A DNA stretch of 64,000 bases from Clostridia bacterium (GTDB taxonomy: Bacteria > Bacillota > Clostridia > Oscillospirales > UBA644), in NCBI GenBank assembly GCA_017427285.1, contig JAFRTE010000007.1:62001-126000 (forward strand), in the 5' to 3' direction. The notes below the pieces were generated by a model that was not told the origin of the DNA, made no database searches, and worked only from the letters and a program-made list of their open reading frames with translations. Position 1 is the stretch's first letter. The number at the start of each line of letters is the position of its first letter. Of this stretch, positions 26,234 through 35,174 are shown piece by piece. The translations under genes were made by a program, and so were the position numbers.

Positions 26234-27286
26234 TTATTGCTTTTTAAAATCGCCTCTGTCCACTACTACTTCGTAACCGATCGATTTCATCCTTGCATCA
26301 AGGCATTTTCGGCACTGCGCAGATTCATCGCCCGTGCATATCTTATTATCGTAAAGCATATATTTTTTACGGACGTTTCCGGGTGACAGATTTGGCATTA
26401 AAACATTTGCGCCCGCCTTTATGCCGAGCTCTCTTCCCAATGGATCGACCGTACCGAGAGCGGTCGTGGACGGCAAAAGAATATTTGGGTGCATTATTCT
26501 TATAATACTCAAAAGATAGCACGTCATTTCAGCGGTTCCGGACTGTTTATCGTGAAAAGGCGTGTCTTTATGCGAGATAAACGGTCCTATTCCGCACATT
26601 TCGGGAGCAAAGGTTTCTATAAATTTAAGGTCTTTTGCAAGCGTTTGCGACGTCTGATACGGTGAACCGACCATAAAACCGCATCCGGTTTGAAATCCGA
26701 TGTCCTTTAAGTCGTATAAACACCGCATTCTGTTTTCAAAAGACATTTTTTCGGGATGGAGCTTACCGTAGTGATCTTTGTCGGCTGTTTCATGGCGTAA
26801 AAGATAACGGTCGGCTCCTGCGTCATACATCGCGGAATAATCTTCCTTTGAGTATTCGCCGAGAGACAAAGTTACGGCGCAGTCGGGAAAAAGGGTTTTA
26901 ATTTCCTTTACGATTTCGCATACGGTTTTTACGGAGAAACAGGGATCTTCTCCGCCCTGCAAAACGAAAGTTCGAAAACCGAGTGAATATCCCTCGCGAC
27001 AGCAATCTATGATTTGCTGCTTTGTAAGTCTGTAACGGTCGCAGTTGGCGTTTGAGCGTCGAATTCCGCAATAGAGGCAGTCGTTTCTGCATATATTGCT
27101 GATTTCGATAAGCCCTCTGATAAATACCTTGTTTCCGTAAACTTTATTGCGTATCCTTCTTGCTTTTTCGGCGGCATATTCCGCGACATGAGCAGAATAT
27201 CCCTCTATCAGCTCTTTATATTCTTCGAGAGAAAGAGAGCGGCTGCTTTCAATTTTGTCAAGAAGATTGAGTGTATCGGAGTACAT
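26234..27286 (-). CDS. hydE: [FeFe]-hydrogenase maturation radical SAM protein HydE
   Basis: A 350-residue radical SAM protein with the cluster motif NICRNDCLYCGIRRSN. It also has the BATS-type C-terminal region typical of HydE, with PSTTALGTVDPLGRELGIKAGANVLMPNLSP, and a C-terminal CTGDESAQCRKC-like cysteine set. HydE processes the organometallic intermediate made by HydG. The ATG at 27286 lies 1 base after the regulator's stop, implying translational coupling; the longer in-frame TTG start at 27304 is less likely. Confidence 0.96.
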   Translation of the reverse strand: MYSDTLNLLDKIESSRSLSLEEYKELIEGYSAHVAEYAAEKARRIRNKVYGNKVFIRGLIEISNICRNDCLYCGIRRSNANCDRYRLTKQQIIDCCREGYSLGFRTFVLQGGEDPCFSVKTVCEIVKEIKTLFPDCAVTLSLGEYSKEDYSAMYDAGADRYLLRHETADKDHYGKLHPEKMSFENRMRCLYDLKDIGFQTGCGFMVGSPYQTSQTLAKDLKFIETFAPEMCGIGPFISHKDTPFHDKQSGTAEMTCYLLSIIRIMHPNILLPSTTALGTVDPLGRELGIKAGANVLMPNLSPGNVRKKYMLYDNKICTGDESAQCRKCLDARMKSIGYEVVVDRGDFKKQ

Positions 27287-27287
27287 A

Positions 27288-27536
27288 TTATTTTGCCGCA
27301 GCAAAAGCGGTTTTGACGCTGAGTCCTTTAATATTGCCGATTTTGCCGGAAAGAGCGGAAATTACATCCTGCGGAGCGTCTATTGCGATAGACATAATAT
27401 TGATTTTTTTCTCGCGGTAAGGAATACCCATTCTTCCTATGATATACTGCGCATGCTCGTGAAGAAGATCGTTAAGCTGATCGATATTTTCGGTATCTTC
27501 AACGATAATTCCCATTACTGCTACTCTTGTTTCCAT
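27288..27536 (-). CDS. TM1266-family iron-only hydrogenase system regulator
   Basis: An 82-residue ACT/ferredoxin-like fold protein, METRVAVMGIIVEDTEN at the start and SALSGKIGNIKGLSVKTAFA at the end. It matches the small putative regulator commonly found with hydE, hydG and hydF in Clostridia and Thermotoga. The GGAGG site lies 6 bases before the ATG. It is the first gene of the operon; how it regulates is unknown. The leader has an unusual hairpin set (27560-27600). Confidence 0.88.
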   Translation of the reverse strand: METRVAVMGIIVEDTENIDQLNDLLHEHAQYIIGRMGIPYREKKINIMSIAIDAPQDVISALSGKIGNIKGLSVKTAFAAAK

Positions 27537-27559
27537 TTAAATCCTCCTATATAAATAAA

Positions 27560-27600
27560 TCGCACCCGAAAAAGGTGCGATGTCAACTGTTTTTCGCACC
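27560..27600 (-). promoter_or_regulatory. mutually exclusive hairpins in the leader of the hydrogenase maturation operon
   Basis: On the minus strand the leader reads GGTGCGA (27594-27600), TCGCACC (27574-27580), then GGTGCGA (27560-27566). The middle arm can pair with either outer copy. The promoter-distal hairpin has a 7-base loop and is followed by TTTATTTATA, so it resembles an intrinsic terminator; the other pairing would remove it. It may simply be the terminator of mtnN plus a chance repeat. A TTGACA lies between the arms, but no -10 sits at a good distance. Confidence 0.4.
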
Positions 27601-27645
27601 CTTCGTTCAGAATAAACTTTCCGTCGGGACGGATTTATATTTTTT

Positions 27646-28332
27646 TCAGTATTCTTTTATAAAGCAGACGACCAATTCTGCAGATCTTTGAGCTGAAGTT
27701 TTGCAAAATTCCGGGAAATCGGACGGAGAAGAATTATCCGCATCGTCTGAAATTGCACGGATAGCGGCAAATGGCACGTTGTTTATATAGCATGCCTGGG
27801 CGATCGCTCCGCCTTCCATATCGCAAGACACGGCGGAAAACGTATTGACGATCCTGTTTTTTTCTTCCTTTGAAGAAACAAATCTGTCGCCTGTTGCAAT
27901 AGTTCCTTTGGAATAGTTGAATCCGAGCTTTTCACATATATCGCAAAGCTTATCGACGATACTTTTATCGCAGATGAATTTTACGATGTTGATTCCGGAA
28001 ATCAGCCCGGGTTCGTCGCCGAGCGCTGTCGTATCCATATCATGCTGAACAAGTCCGTCAGCAACAGTAATATCCCCTATTTTAAGAACAGACGTCAGAT
28101 TGCCGCCGACGCCGACATTTATTATCAATTCGGGAGAAAAGCGCATTATCATCGTATGTGCGCAAAGCGCGGCAAAAACTTTACCGACTCCGCTGACGCA
28201 CATCACTATCTCTTTTCCGCATACCGAACATTTTATGAAATTGAAATATCCGACAGATATTTCTTTACAGTCTTTGGCAAACTCTTTTATTGCATCGAGT
28301 TCGACCCTCATTGCGCAAATAATACCGATCAT
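27646..28332 (-). CDS. mtnN: 5'-methylthioadenosine/S-adenosylhomocysteine nucleosidase
   Basis: A 228-residue nucleosidase, normal length. It starts GIICAMRVELDAI and has VSGVGKVFAA, NVGVGGNL and the substrate-binding SCDMEGGAIAQACY with the catalytic Asp in RAISDDAD. It removes adenine from MTA and SAH, giving S-ribosylhomocysteine for LuxS, whose gene is immediately upstream and overlaps it by 4 bases. Confidence 0.96.
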   Translation of the reverse strand: MIGIICAMRVELDAIKEFAKDCKEISVGYFNFIKCSVCGKEIVMCVSGVGKVFAALCAHTMIMRFSPELIINVGVGGNLTSVLKIGDITVADGLVQHDMDTTALGDEPGLISGINIVKFICDKSIVDKLCDICEKLGFNYSKGTIATGDRFVSSKEEKNRIVNTFSAVSCDMEGGAIAQACYINNVPFAAIRAISDDADNSSPSDFPEFCKTSAQRSAELVVCFIKEY

Positions 28333-28784
28333 TCTTCATACGCTCCCGTATTGACAGAATTATTTAGAATTTCCAGATATTTGCGGGATATTTCCTTTGC
28401 AGAGGCAAGGTTAAGAGAATAACAGTTTTCGCATTCTTTTTCGGAATTTCCGAAAACGTCGCCTCGGTGTTCTGTTATTTTTTTCAACGTATCTTTTACT
28501 TCGGAAAGTACCGAACAATAATCGGCGTTTCTCATAAGGAGATAAAAACCGGTCTGACAACCCATCGGTCCGAAATATATGACATCTTCGGATAATTCCG
28601 AATTTCTTATGTATGTTGCAAACATATGTTCGAACGAATGCATTTCGGAATTTGAAAGAAGAGCGCCGGAATACGGCTTTATAAAACGCATGTCAAAGGT
28701 AGTGATATCGCCGTCTTTTCTTGATATGTAAAAGCCCGGCTCGAGTTTTAAGTGATTGATTTTAAAGCTTTCGATCTTATTCAT
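28329..28784 (-). CDS. luxS: S-ribosylhomocysteine lyase LuxS
   Basis: A 151-residue metalloenzyme that splits S-ribosylhomocysteine to homocysteine and the AI-2 precursor DPD. The metal ligands are visible: both His and the catalytic Glu in MHSFEHMFAT, and a Cys in KECENCYSL. The reactive Cys is in GPMGCQTGFY. It overlaps the upstream membrane-protein gene by 8 bases and the downstream mtnN by 4, so the two activated-methyl-cycle enzymes should be made together. Confidence 0.97.
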   Translation of the reverse strand: MNKIESFKINHLKLEPGFYISRKDGDITTFDMRFIKPYSGALLSNSEMHSFEHMFATYIRNSELSEDVIYFGPMGCQTGFYLLMRNADYCSVLSEVKDTLKKITEHRGDVFGNSEKECENCYSLNLASAKEISRKYLEILNNSVNTGAYEE

Positions 28785-29448
28785 CTTTTTTAATATTGAC
28801 CGTGTAATTGGTAAAAATATTCATAAAAACGTCTTTGGACTGTTCGAACGTTTTAAGACTGTTTGAATTCAATTCTGCAATAGTGCCTTTGAACTGTCTG
28901 AGGGACATAAAGAGATTTCCTTCAAAGTCTTCCATAAGAGGACGTTCAAAAAAGTGTGTTTCATGCAAATCGAGGTAGTTCCCGGTAAGCTCGCTATCAG
29001 GAAATTCTTCCTCAAGCGAGCACAGAGTATCAGAAGAAATAAGATATTCAAGTCCGGTTTCATCGGAAAGGATCAAAAAACATGTGCCTGCACGAAGATT
29101 TGTCATAATCCGCTCTTTATTTTTGTATACCTGATCCGCTTCATGATTTGCGCCGATATACACGTTATCGACAAATACGTTTATCCTTCCGTCATTCGTT
29201 ATATCCTGCGTGAATATACCGACGGTAGTTTCAAGGGATGATATGCGTTCACCGAATACTTCGGGGTCGGCCGTAATGTAAATGACATAGAGGTCGATAT
29301 CGGATTTTGTCAACGATGAATATACAAATGCAAAAATTGCAACGGCGAGGAACAATACGATAATTATTTTTGCCTTATGGTGATACCATATATTCTGATA
29401 CCATTTATCCTTAACGTATTTATCGGCTTCTCTTTCCTGTTTTGCCAA
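28777..29448 (-). CDS. single-pass membrane protein of unknown function upstream of luxS
   Basis: A 223-residue protein with a charged cytoplasmic N-terminus (about 28 residues), one membrane helix (KIIIVLFLAVAIFAFVYSSL, about 28-47), and an outside domain of mixed alpha/beta pattern. I recognise no family. The outside part contains YITADPEVF and GTCFLILSDETGLEYLISS, somewhat like small lipoprotein-type sensors. Translation appears to start at TTG: GGGGCGG lies 5 bases upstream and no ATG is available. It is the first gene of the luxS-mtnN unit and overlaps luxS by 8 bases. Confidence 0.75.
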   Translation of the reverse strand: MAKQEREADKYVKDKWYQNIWYHHKAKIIIVLFLAVAIFAFVYSSLTKSDIDLYVIYITADPEVFGERISSLETTVGIFTQDITNDGRINVFVDNVYIGANHEADQVYKNKERIMTNLRAGTCFLILSDETGLEYLISSDTLCSLEEEFPDSELTGNYLDLHETHFFERPLMEDFEGNLFMSLRQFKGTIAELNSNSLKTFEQSKDVFMNIFTNYTVNIKKDE

Positions 29449-29478
29449 TATTACCGCCCCTTTCTTTGTTTCTGATAT

Positions 29479-29507
29479 ATTATAGCATATTTAATGATTT
29501 ATTTCAA
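29479..29507 (-). promoter_or_regulatory. promoter of the membrane protein/luxS/mtnN operon
   Basis: On the minus strand, TTGAAA (29502-29507) and TATAAT (29479-29484) have a 17-base spacer, about 30 bases before the TTG start. Confidence 0.82.
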
Positions 29508-29593
29508 GATGATATTAAGGCGTAATTCCGTTAAAATTATGAATTTTGATTAGACTATCGGTGAATATTTCCAAATTATTTATCCGCGAGTTA

Positions 29594-29622
29594 TTGACAA
29601 CTGAAACTAATTATGATAAAAT
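29594..29622 (+). promoter_or_regulatory. promoter of the second GH51 gene
   Basis: TTGACA (29594-29599) and TAAAAT (29617-29622) have a 17-base spacer, about 28 bases before the ATG at 29651. Confidence 0.8.
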
Positions 29623-29650
29623 CAAAAATAAACGCATGAAAGGGTTTGCC

Positions 29651-31114
29651 ATGGAAAAGTATCTTATCAATCCGAATCAGAAAATCAGCAAAATTAAAAA
29701 GGAGATCTACGGAAACTTCAGCGAACATCTCGGAAGATGTATCTACGAAGGAATGTACGTAGGCGAAAACTCCAAAATACCGAATGTGAACGGAATGCGA
29801 ATTGACGTTATAACCGCATTGAAGGAAATGGGACTTCCCGTATTACGCTGGCCCGGCGGATGTTTTGCCGACGAATATCATTGGATGGACGGAATCGGTC
29901 CCAAAGAAAAGCGCAAAAAAATGATAAATACACACTGGGGCGGAGTAATCGAAGACAATTCATTCGGGACGCACGAATTTTTTGAGCTTTGCCGTCAGAT
30001 AGGATGCGAGCCGTATATTTGCGGAAACGTCGGCTCGGGAACGGTACAGGAAATGAGCGACTGGGTTCAGTATATAACGTTTTCGGGAATTTCACCGATG
30101 TCTGAACTCCGCAAGGAAAACGGAAGAGAAGAGCCTTGGAATATCAAGTATTTCGGGATCGGAAACGAAAACTGGGGCTGCGGCGGAAATATGAACGTTG
30201 AATTTTACGCAGATCAGTTTAACAGATACAACGTATATGTAAGAAATTATTATCCTGATAAGCCGATTTACCGCATTGCGGGCGGTCCGAACAGAAACGA
30301 TTATCACTGGACGGAAGTTTTGATGCAAAAATGCAGGCATTCAATGAACGGCCTTTCTTTGCACTGTTATACTGGCACCGGGAACTACGCTCTCGAATTC
30401 AATGAAGAGCAGTATTACGATACGATGAGAGACTGCATGCTGATGGAGGAATATGTTACCCGTCACAGCGAAATAATGAACAGATACGATCCTCAGAAGA
30501 GAATCGGACTTATCGTTGACGAATGGGGAACATGGCACAAAGTAGAAGCCGGAACAAATCCCGGATTCCTTTATCAGCAAAGCTCTATGCGTGACGCAAT
30601 AGTTGCCGGACTTACGCTTAACATATTCAACAAGCACAGCGACAGAGTACATATGGCGAATATTGCTCAGACAATAAACGTATTGCAGTCCGTAGCACTT
30701 ACCGACGGAGAAGATATGCTTCTTACCCCCACATATTTTGTATTCAAGCTTTTCAAGGATCATCAGGAAAACACGCTTCTCGGTTCGTATATTACATCGG
30801 ACAAAATCGGTCAGGACAAAAACGTCCCCAATCTGACGGAAAGCGCGTCGGTAAATGCAAACGGAGATATTGTATCAACGATAGTAAACACATCTGCATC
30901 GGACGCATCGGAAGTATTATGTCAGATCGCCGACATAAACGGAATTAAGGAGATAAAAGCCGAAATTCTGACCGGATCAATTCACGATCATAACACATTT
31001 GAGAAAAAAGACTGTGTTAAAACGGTTGATTTTACCGATTTTACAAAGACATCCGACGGATTTAAGGCAAAAATACCTCCGTGCAGCGTAGTCAAGTTTA
31101 TAATTAAACAGTAA
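29651..31114 (+). CDS. alpha-L-arabinofuranosidase, GH51 (second, distinct copy)
   Basis: A 487-residue cytoplasmic enzyme. GH51 signatures are [34 protein letters not shown], the acid/base Glu in [11 protein letters not shown] and the nucleophile Glu in IVDEWGTWH. Compared with the GH51 at 16314 it is clearly divergent (for example HLGRCIYEG against HFHRQVYEG), which suggests a different linkage or chain-length preference. I chose the ATG at 29651, 6 bases after AAAGGG and downstream of the promoter; longer in-frame starts overlap the promoter. A small zinc-ribbon-like gene overlaps its stop. Confidence 0.95.
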   Translation: MEKYLINPNQKISKIKKEIYGNFSEHLGRCIYEGMYVGENSKIPNVNGMRIDVITALKEMGLPVLRWPGGCFADEYHWMDGIGPKEKRKKMINTHWGGVIEDNSFGTHEFFELCRQIGCEPYICGNVGSGTVQEMSDWVQYITFSGISPMSELRKENGREEPWNIKYFGIGNENWGCGGNMNVEFYADQFNRYNVYVRNYYPDKPIYRIAGGPNRNDYHWTEVLMQKCRHSMNGLSLHCYTGTGNYALEFNEEQYYDTMRDCMLMEEYVTRHSEIMNRYDPQKRIGLIVDEWGTWHKVEAGTNPGFLYQQSSMRDAIVAGLTLNIFNKHSDRVHMANIAQTINVLQSVALTDGEDMLLTPTYFVFKLFKDHQENTLLGSYITSDKIGQDKNVPNLTESASVNANGDIVSTIVNTSASDASEVLCQIADINGIKEIKAEILTGSIHDHNTFEKKDCVKTVDFTDFTKTSDGFKAKIPPCSVVKFIIKQ

Positions 31115-31365
31115 TGGCTGAATGCAGACGATGCCTCCTTCTGGAATCAGCGGGAGAAAATACTCTTGAGGAAATAAGAATGCGAATAGAAAAACTTTCA
31201 GAAAAAGAAAAGGCTTCCGAAGAGATATACAACAGCCGCCTAGAAGAATGCAAAAACTGCGATAATCTGATTTCGGGCGTATGTATGAAATGCGGATGTT
31301 ACGTTGAATTCAGAGCGGCATTCAAAAAAATGAAATGTCCTAACGCAAATAACAGAAGATGGTAA
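31114..31365 (+). CDS. small cysteine-rich protein, DUF6171-like
   Basis: An 83-residue protein. CRRC near the N-terminus, then ECKNCDNLISGVCMKCGCYVEFRAAFKKMKCP near the C-terminus, form CxxC pairs of a probable zinc ribbon. The pattern resembles the small DUF6171 family of Firmicutes, recalled rather than searched. Its start overlaps the GH51 stop codon (TAATG), so the two are translationally coupled. No function can be assigned. Confidence 0.75.
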   Translation: MAECRRCLLLESAGENTLEEIRMRIEKLSEKEKASEEIYNSRLEECKNCDNLISGVCMKCGCYVEFRAAFKKMKCPNANNRRW

Positions 31366-31372
31366 AAAGATC

Positions 31373-31400
31373 GTGGCAAAACGGAAAACCGTTTTGCCAC
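31373..31400. terminator. bidirectional terminator between the GH51 unit and lysS
   Basis: Perfect 12-base arms GTGGCAAAACGG (31373-31384) and CCGTTTTGCCAC (31389-31400) surround an AAAA loop. AT-rich tracts lie on both sides. Confidence 0.88.
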
Positions 31401-31432
31401 AATAATTTTGATATGATTTTTAAAAGTTTAAA

Positions 31433-33430
31433 TCAATACAACTTAGCACCTGCGGGGATTGCGGGATCGACCATAAGAAGATGAAGTTTTTCAGCGTCGC
31501 CTTCGTGATGGACGGCAGAGATGAGCATGCCGCAGGATTCTATTCCCATCATTGCGCGAGGCGGCAGGTTTGTAATTGCTATGCAGGTCTTTCCGATAAG
31601 CTGTTCGGGCTCGTAAAACGCATGGATACCGCTTAAAATCGTGCGATTTGTGCCGGTTCCGTCATCAAGCGTGAATTTCAGAAGCTTTTTGGATTTTGGA
31701 ACGGCTTCACAGTCAAGCACTTTCACCGCTCTGAAATCGGACTTCTGAAATGTTTCGAAATCAACGAAAGATGAAAAGAGCGGTTCAATAATGAGATGCT
31801 CGTAATCGGGCATATTGCCATCAAAAAAAGGGAATTTATTATCGGCAGTCCATACGGCAGTCGGTCCGTCCGAGCATTCCGGATTTTCATTTTCGGCATT
31901 CTCATCATTTCCCTCGGCGCCGGTCTTAAGAGATTTCATCGTCGGGAACAAAAGAACGTCTCGAATTGCCGGAGAGTCGGTTAAAAGCATGCAGAGACGG
32001 TCGATACCATAGCCGATGCCTCCGGTGGGAGGCATACCGATTTCAAGAGCGTTAAGGAAATCTTCGTCTGTGTGTTCGACTTCTTCATCACCTGCCGCAA
32101 ACTGCTCTTCCTGAGCTGCGAAACGTGCGCGCTGGTCTATCGGGTCATTAAGTTCGGAATATGCGTTCGCCATTTCCCAACCGTTCATAAAAAACTCGAA
32201 ACGCTCAACATAGTCGGGGTTTTCGGGCTTTCTCTTTGTAAGCGGAGAAATTTCAACCGGATGGTCCATAACAAATGTTGGCTGAATCAGGTGTTCTTCA
32301 ACGAACTGCTCAAAGAATAGATTGAGGATATCGCCTTTTTTGTGGCGTTTTTCATACTGAACATTATTAGCGTCAGCTGCTTTTCTGGCGTCCTCAACAG
32401 TATTTATTTCGTTGAAGTCTACTCCTGAATACTTTTTAACAGCGTCAAGCATCGTTATACGGTCAAATGGCTTGCCGAGATCCATTTCAACGCCGTTGTA
32501 TGTTATAACGGAGGTGCCGAGGACCTCGTTTGCAACATAGCGGAAAAGGTCTTCGGTGAGATCCATCATACCGTGATAGTCGGTATATGCCTGATAGAGC
32601 TCCATAAGGGTAAATTCAGGATTATGCCTTGTATCGACGCCTTCGTTTCTGAATACTCTTCCGATCTCATATACTTTCTCAAGTCCGCCGACAATAAGGC
32701 GTTTGAGATAAAGCTCGAGAGAGATGCGCATTTTAACATCCTCGTTAAGAGCGTTGAAATGCGTTTCGAAAGGACGAGCTGCGGCGCCGCCGGGATTGGA
32801 AACAAGAATAGGCGTTTCAACCTCCATAAAGCCCTTCGTATCAAGGAATCTGCGAATCGCAGCGATTATTTTGGAACGTTTTATAAACGTTTCCCTGCTG
32901 TCGGTATTTGTGATAAGGTCGATATAACGCTGTCTGTAGCGCATGTCAACGTTCGTTAAACCGTGAAATTTTTCGGGAAGCGGCTGTAGATTTTTGGACA
33001 GAAGGATCAGCTCGGAGGCATGAACGGATATTTCACCGGTTTTTGTTTTGAATACAGTGCCTTTTACTCCGATTATATCGCCGATATCTGTTTTTTTGAA
33101 AGCTGCGTAAGGTTCTTCGCCGATCGCATCACGCGCAACGTATACCTGAACAGTACCCTGCAAATCCTGAATATTGCAAAAAGACGCCTTACCCATTATG
33201 CGTTTAAACATCATACGTCCCGCAACGGAAACTTCCTTGCCTTCAAGCGTATCAAAGTTGTTTTTAATCTCAAGACTGTGATGTGTGACGGCGTATTTCG
33301 TGATTTTAAACGGATCGTTGCCCGCATCCTGCAATGCCTTAAGCTTTTCTCTGCGTATGCGGCTCTGTTCGCTGAGTTCTTCAGCTGTTTCTGCGTTTGA
33401 TACGTTATTGCTATCTATCTGATCAGACAT
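31433..33430 (-). CDS. lysS: lysyl-tRNA synthetase (class II) fused to a C-terminal tRNA-binding domain
   Basis: A 665-residue fusion. Residues 1-495 are a complete class II LysRS: OB-fold anticodon domain ([18 protein letters not shown]), motif 2 ([20 protein letters not shown]) and motif 3 ([14 protein letters not shown]). An acidic linker (about 500-550, [14 protein letters not shown]) leads to a Trbp111/EMAP-II-type OB fold from about 560 to 665 ([49 protein letters not shown]), the module usually found at the end of MetG. The extra domain should add general tRNA affinity. The gene follows greA by 1 base and ends the FtsEX-containing gene run. Confidence 0.95.
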   Translation of the reverse strand: MSDQIDSNNVSNAETAEELSEQSRIRREKLKALQDAGNDPFKITKYAVTHHSLEIKNNFDTLEGKEVSVAGRMMFKRIMGKASFCNIQDLQGTVQVYVARDAIGEEPYAAFKKTDIGDIIGVKGTVFKTKTGEISVHASELILLSKNLQPLPEKFHGLTNVDMRYRQRYIDLITNTDSRETFIKRSKIIAAIRRFLDTKGFMEVETPILVSNPGGAAARPFETHFNALNEDVKMRISLELYLKRLIVGGLEKVYEIGRVFRNEGVDTRHNPEFTLMELYQAYTDYHGMMDLTEDLFRYVANEVLGTSVITYNGVEMDLGKPFDRITMLDAVKKYSGVDFNEINTVEDARKAADANNVQYEKRHKKGDILNLFFEQFVEEHLIQPTFVMDHPVEISPLTKRKPENPDYVERFEFFMNGWEMANAYSELNDPIDQRARFAAQEEQFAAGDEEVEHTDEDFLNALEIGMPPTGGIGYGIDRLCMLLTDSPAIRDVLLFPTMKSLKTGAEGNDENAENENPECSDGPTAVWTADNKFPFFDGNMPDYEHLIIEPLFSSFVDFETFQKSDFRAVKVLDCEAVPKSKKLLKFTLDDGTGTNRTILSGIHAFYEPEQLIGKTCIAITNLPPRAMMGIESCGMLISAVHHEGDAEKLHLLMVDPAIPAGAKLY

Positions 33431-33431
33431 T

Positions 33432-33917
33432 TTATACTTCTCCGAACTCTATATTGAGTATCTCATATTTAAATTCTCCGCCGGGAGCTTCAACAACAAC
33501 AGTTTCGCCTTTCTTTTTGCCGAGAAGCGCCTTGCCTACGGGGCTCTGGTCGGAAATTTTATTTTCGGACGGATTTGATTCCGTCATGCCGACAAGAATG
33601 TAGGTCTCAGGCTCTTCATCCGGAAAATCAAGATCGAGAATAGTTACTTTTGAGCCGATGGATACAATATCGTTTGTAAGCTGCGACTGGTCTAGTATTT
33701 TAACGTTTTTAAGAGTTTCTTCAATATCTTTGATTCTTGCTTCCGTAATAGCGTGTTCATTCTGAGCGGCATCGTATTCGCTGTTTTCGGAAAGGTCGCC
33801 GAAATCACGGGCAACCTTTATTTTTTCGGCTATCTCGGGTCTTTTTGTAAATTTAAGATAGCGAAGTTCCTCCTCAAGTTTAAGTACACCCTCTTCTGTT
33901 AAGATAATATCTGCCAT
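33432..33917 (-). CDS. greA: transcription elongation factor GreA
   Basis: A 161-residue protein with the N-terminal coiled coil ([17 protein letters not shown] to [14 protein letters not shown]) carrying the acidic tip [16 protein letters not shown]-terminal FKBP-like domain has [16 protein letters not shown]. It rescues backtracked RNA polymerase by stimulating transcript cleavage. It is followed by lysS, the usual order in many Firmicutes. Confidence 0.97.
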   Translation of the reverse strand: MADIILTEEGVLKLEEELRYLKFTKRPEIAEKIKVARDFGDLSENSEYDAAQNEHAITEARIKDIEETLKNVKILDQSQLTNDIVSIGSKVTILDLDFPDEEPETYILVGMTESNPSENKISDQSPVGKALLGKKKGETVVVEAPGGEFKYEILNIEFGEV

Positions 33918-33956
33918 TTTTTTCTCCTCTGATATATAAAAAGATTAATATGCTTA

Positions 33957-35150
33957 TTATTCAACTTCTTCGCCGAGAACCTGAATTGCTTTTGCAAGCT
34001 GAGTGTCTTCATCTCTCGACATACAGTAAAAATACATGTTGTCCTCTAAAGGAAGAGAAACGATGTAATCGGGCTCAAGACCGACGCCGTCGTAATTGTA
34101 ACGGCTTTTTGTAACGTAGCGGAAGGTCGTGAATTTCAATGCCGATCCGTCGCTCAAAGAAAATGTTGTCTGTCCTACGCCTTTGCCGTATGACTGCTCG
34201 CCGATAAGCTTTGAACCGCAAATATCCCTCAAGGAGGATGAGAACAGCTCAGACGCGGAAGCGGAATCACCGTTTATCAGCACGACATACGGCTTATCGG
34301 TAATCCTGTTATCGGATGAATACAGAGACGACTCATATTCTTTATACTGTAAAACAACGATTTCATCCTTCGCAACGAGGCAGTCAACCATATTTTTAAC
34401 TGTGTTGAGTTCTCCGCCGGGATTGTTGCGAACATCGAATATATATCCCGAAACGCCGGATTTTTCAAGGGATCTCAACGCTTCCTCAAACTGCTCCAAG
34501 GCGGCGGATTCAAACTGATAAATAATAACATATCCGAGATTTCCGATTATTTCAAAGTCTACAAGACGTTTTGTGAAGTTTTGTCTGACAATGTGGAAAT
34601 CGAGGCGCTCCCCTGCCCTGTCTACAACAAGATCGACTGACGTTCCGAGCTCATCGAGCAAAATATCGATCGCATCCTCGTAAGGATAATCGAAAAAGGA
34701 CGTTCCGTTTGCCTCGATAATAATATCGCCGTTTTTCAGACCGGCATTTTCCGCAGGAGAGTTGCCTATTACGCGGTAAACGAGAAGACCGTCTTTAAGA
34801 ATTTCATCTTTTGTTATAACATTAATGCCTATGCCGGTAAAAGAGCCGGAAAGTTCTTCAAGATATGCGTCGTACTCCGCTGCGTCCATATAAGAGCAGT
34901 AAGGATCTTCCATGGTAGCTACATAAAAAAATACCGCATTTGAAAGAGCTTTTTCTTTATCAAACGGCATGATGCCGTATTTATCTATATATGCGTTTAT
35001 TTCCGTAAGCTTTTCGTCGATATTAACCGGTTCGGCGCTGCCTGCCGGAATAAACTGCAATAAGCTGCAGGAAACTAATGAAAAAAGTAATGCGGTGACA
35101 AAAAATGTCAATGAAACCGCAAAAATGATATTTCTTCTGTTTTTATTCAT
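33957..35150 (-). CDS. S41 C-terminal processing protease, lipoprotein, catalytically complete
   Basis: A 397-residue protein with a lipoprotein signal (LFSLVSC). It has a PDZ domain (about 85-185; GIGINVITKD, NSPAENAGLKNGDIIIEANG) and the S41 tail protease domain with DVRNNPGGEL. The catalytic Ser is the middle one of DSASASE, with the Lys of YGKGVGQ 25 residues later. Ctp proteases trim secreted proteins outside the membrane and, in B. subtilis, act in signalling. I chose the ATG at 35150 after AAGG; the TTG at 35162 overlaps the site. It is paralogous to the upstream protein, which has lost its dyad. Confidence 0.93.
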   Translation of the reverse strand: MNKNRRNIIFAVSLTFFVTALLFSLVSCSLLQFIPAGSAEPVNIDEKLTEINAYIDKYGIMPFDKEKALSNAVFFYVATMEDPYCSYMDAAEYDAYLEELSGSFTGIGINVITKDEILKDGLLVYRVIGNSPAENAGLKNGDIIIEANGTSFFDYPYEDAIDILLDELGTSVDLVVDRAGERLDFHIVRQNFTKRLVDFEIIGNLGYVIIYQFESAALEQFEEALRSLEKSGVSGYIFDVRNNPGGELNTVKNMVDCLVAKDEIVVLQYKEYESSLYSSDNRITDKPYVVLINGDSASASELFSSSLRDICGSKLIGEQSYGKGVGQTTFSLSDGSALKFTTFRYVTKSRYNYDGVGLEPDYIVSLPLEDNMYFYCMSRDEDTQLAKAIQVLGEEVE

Positions 35151-35174
35151 ATTAACCTTCAAATGTCTGATGAT

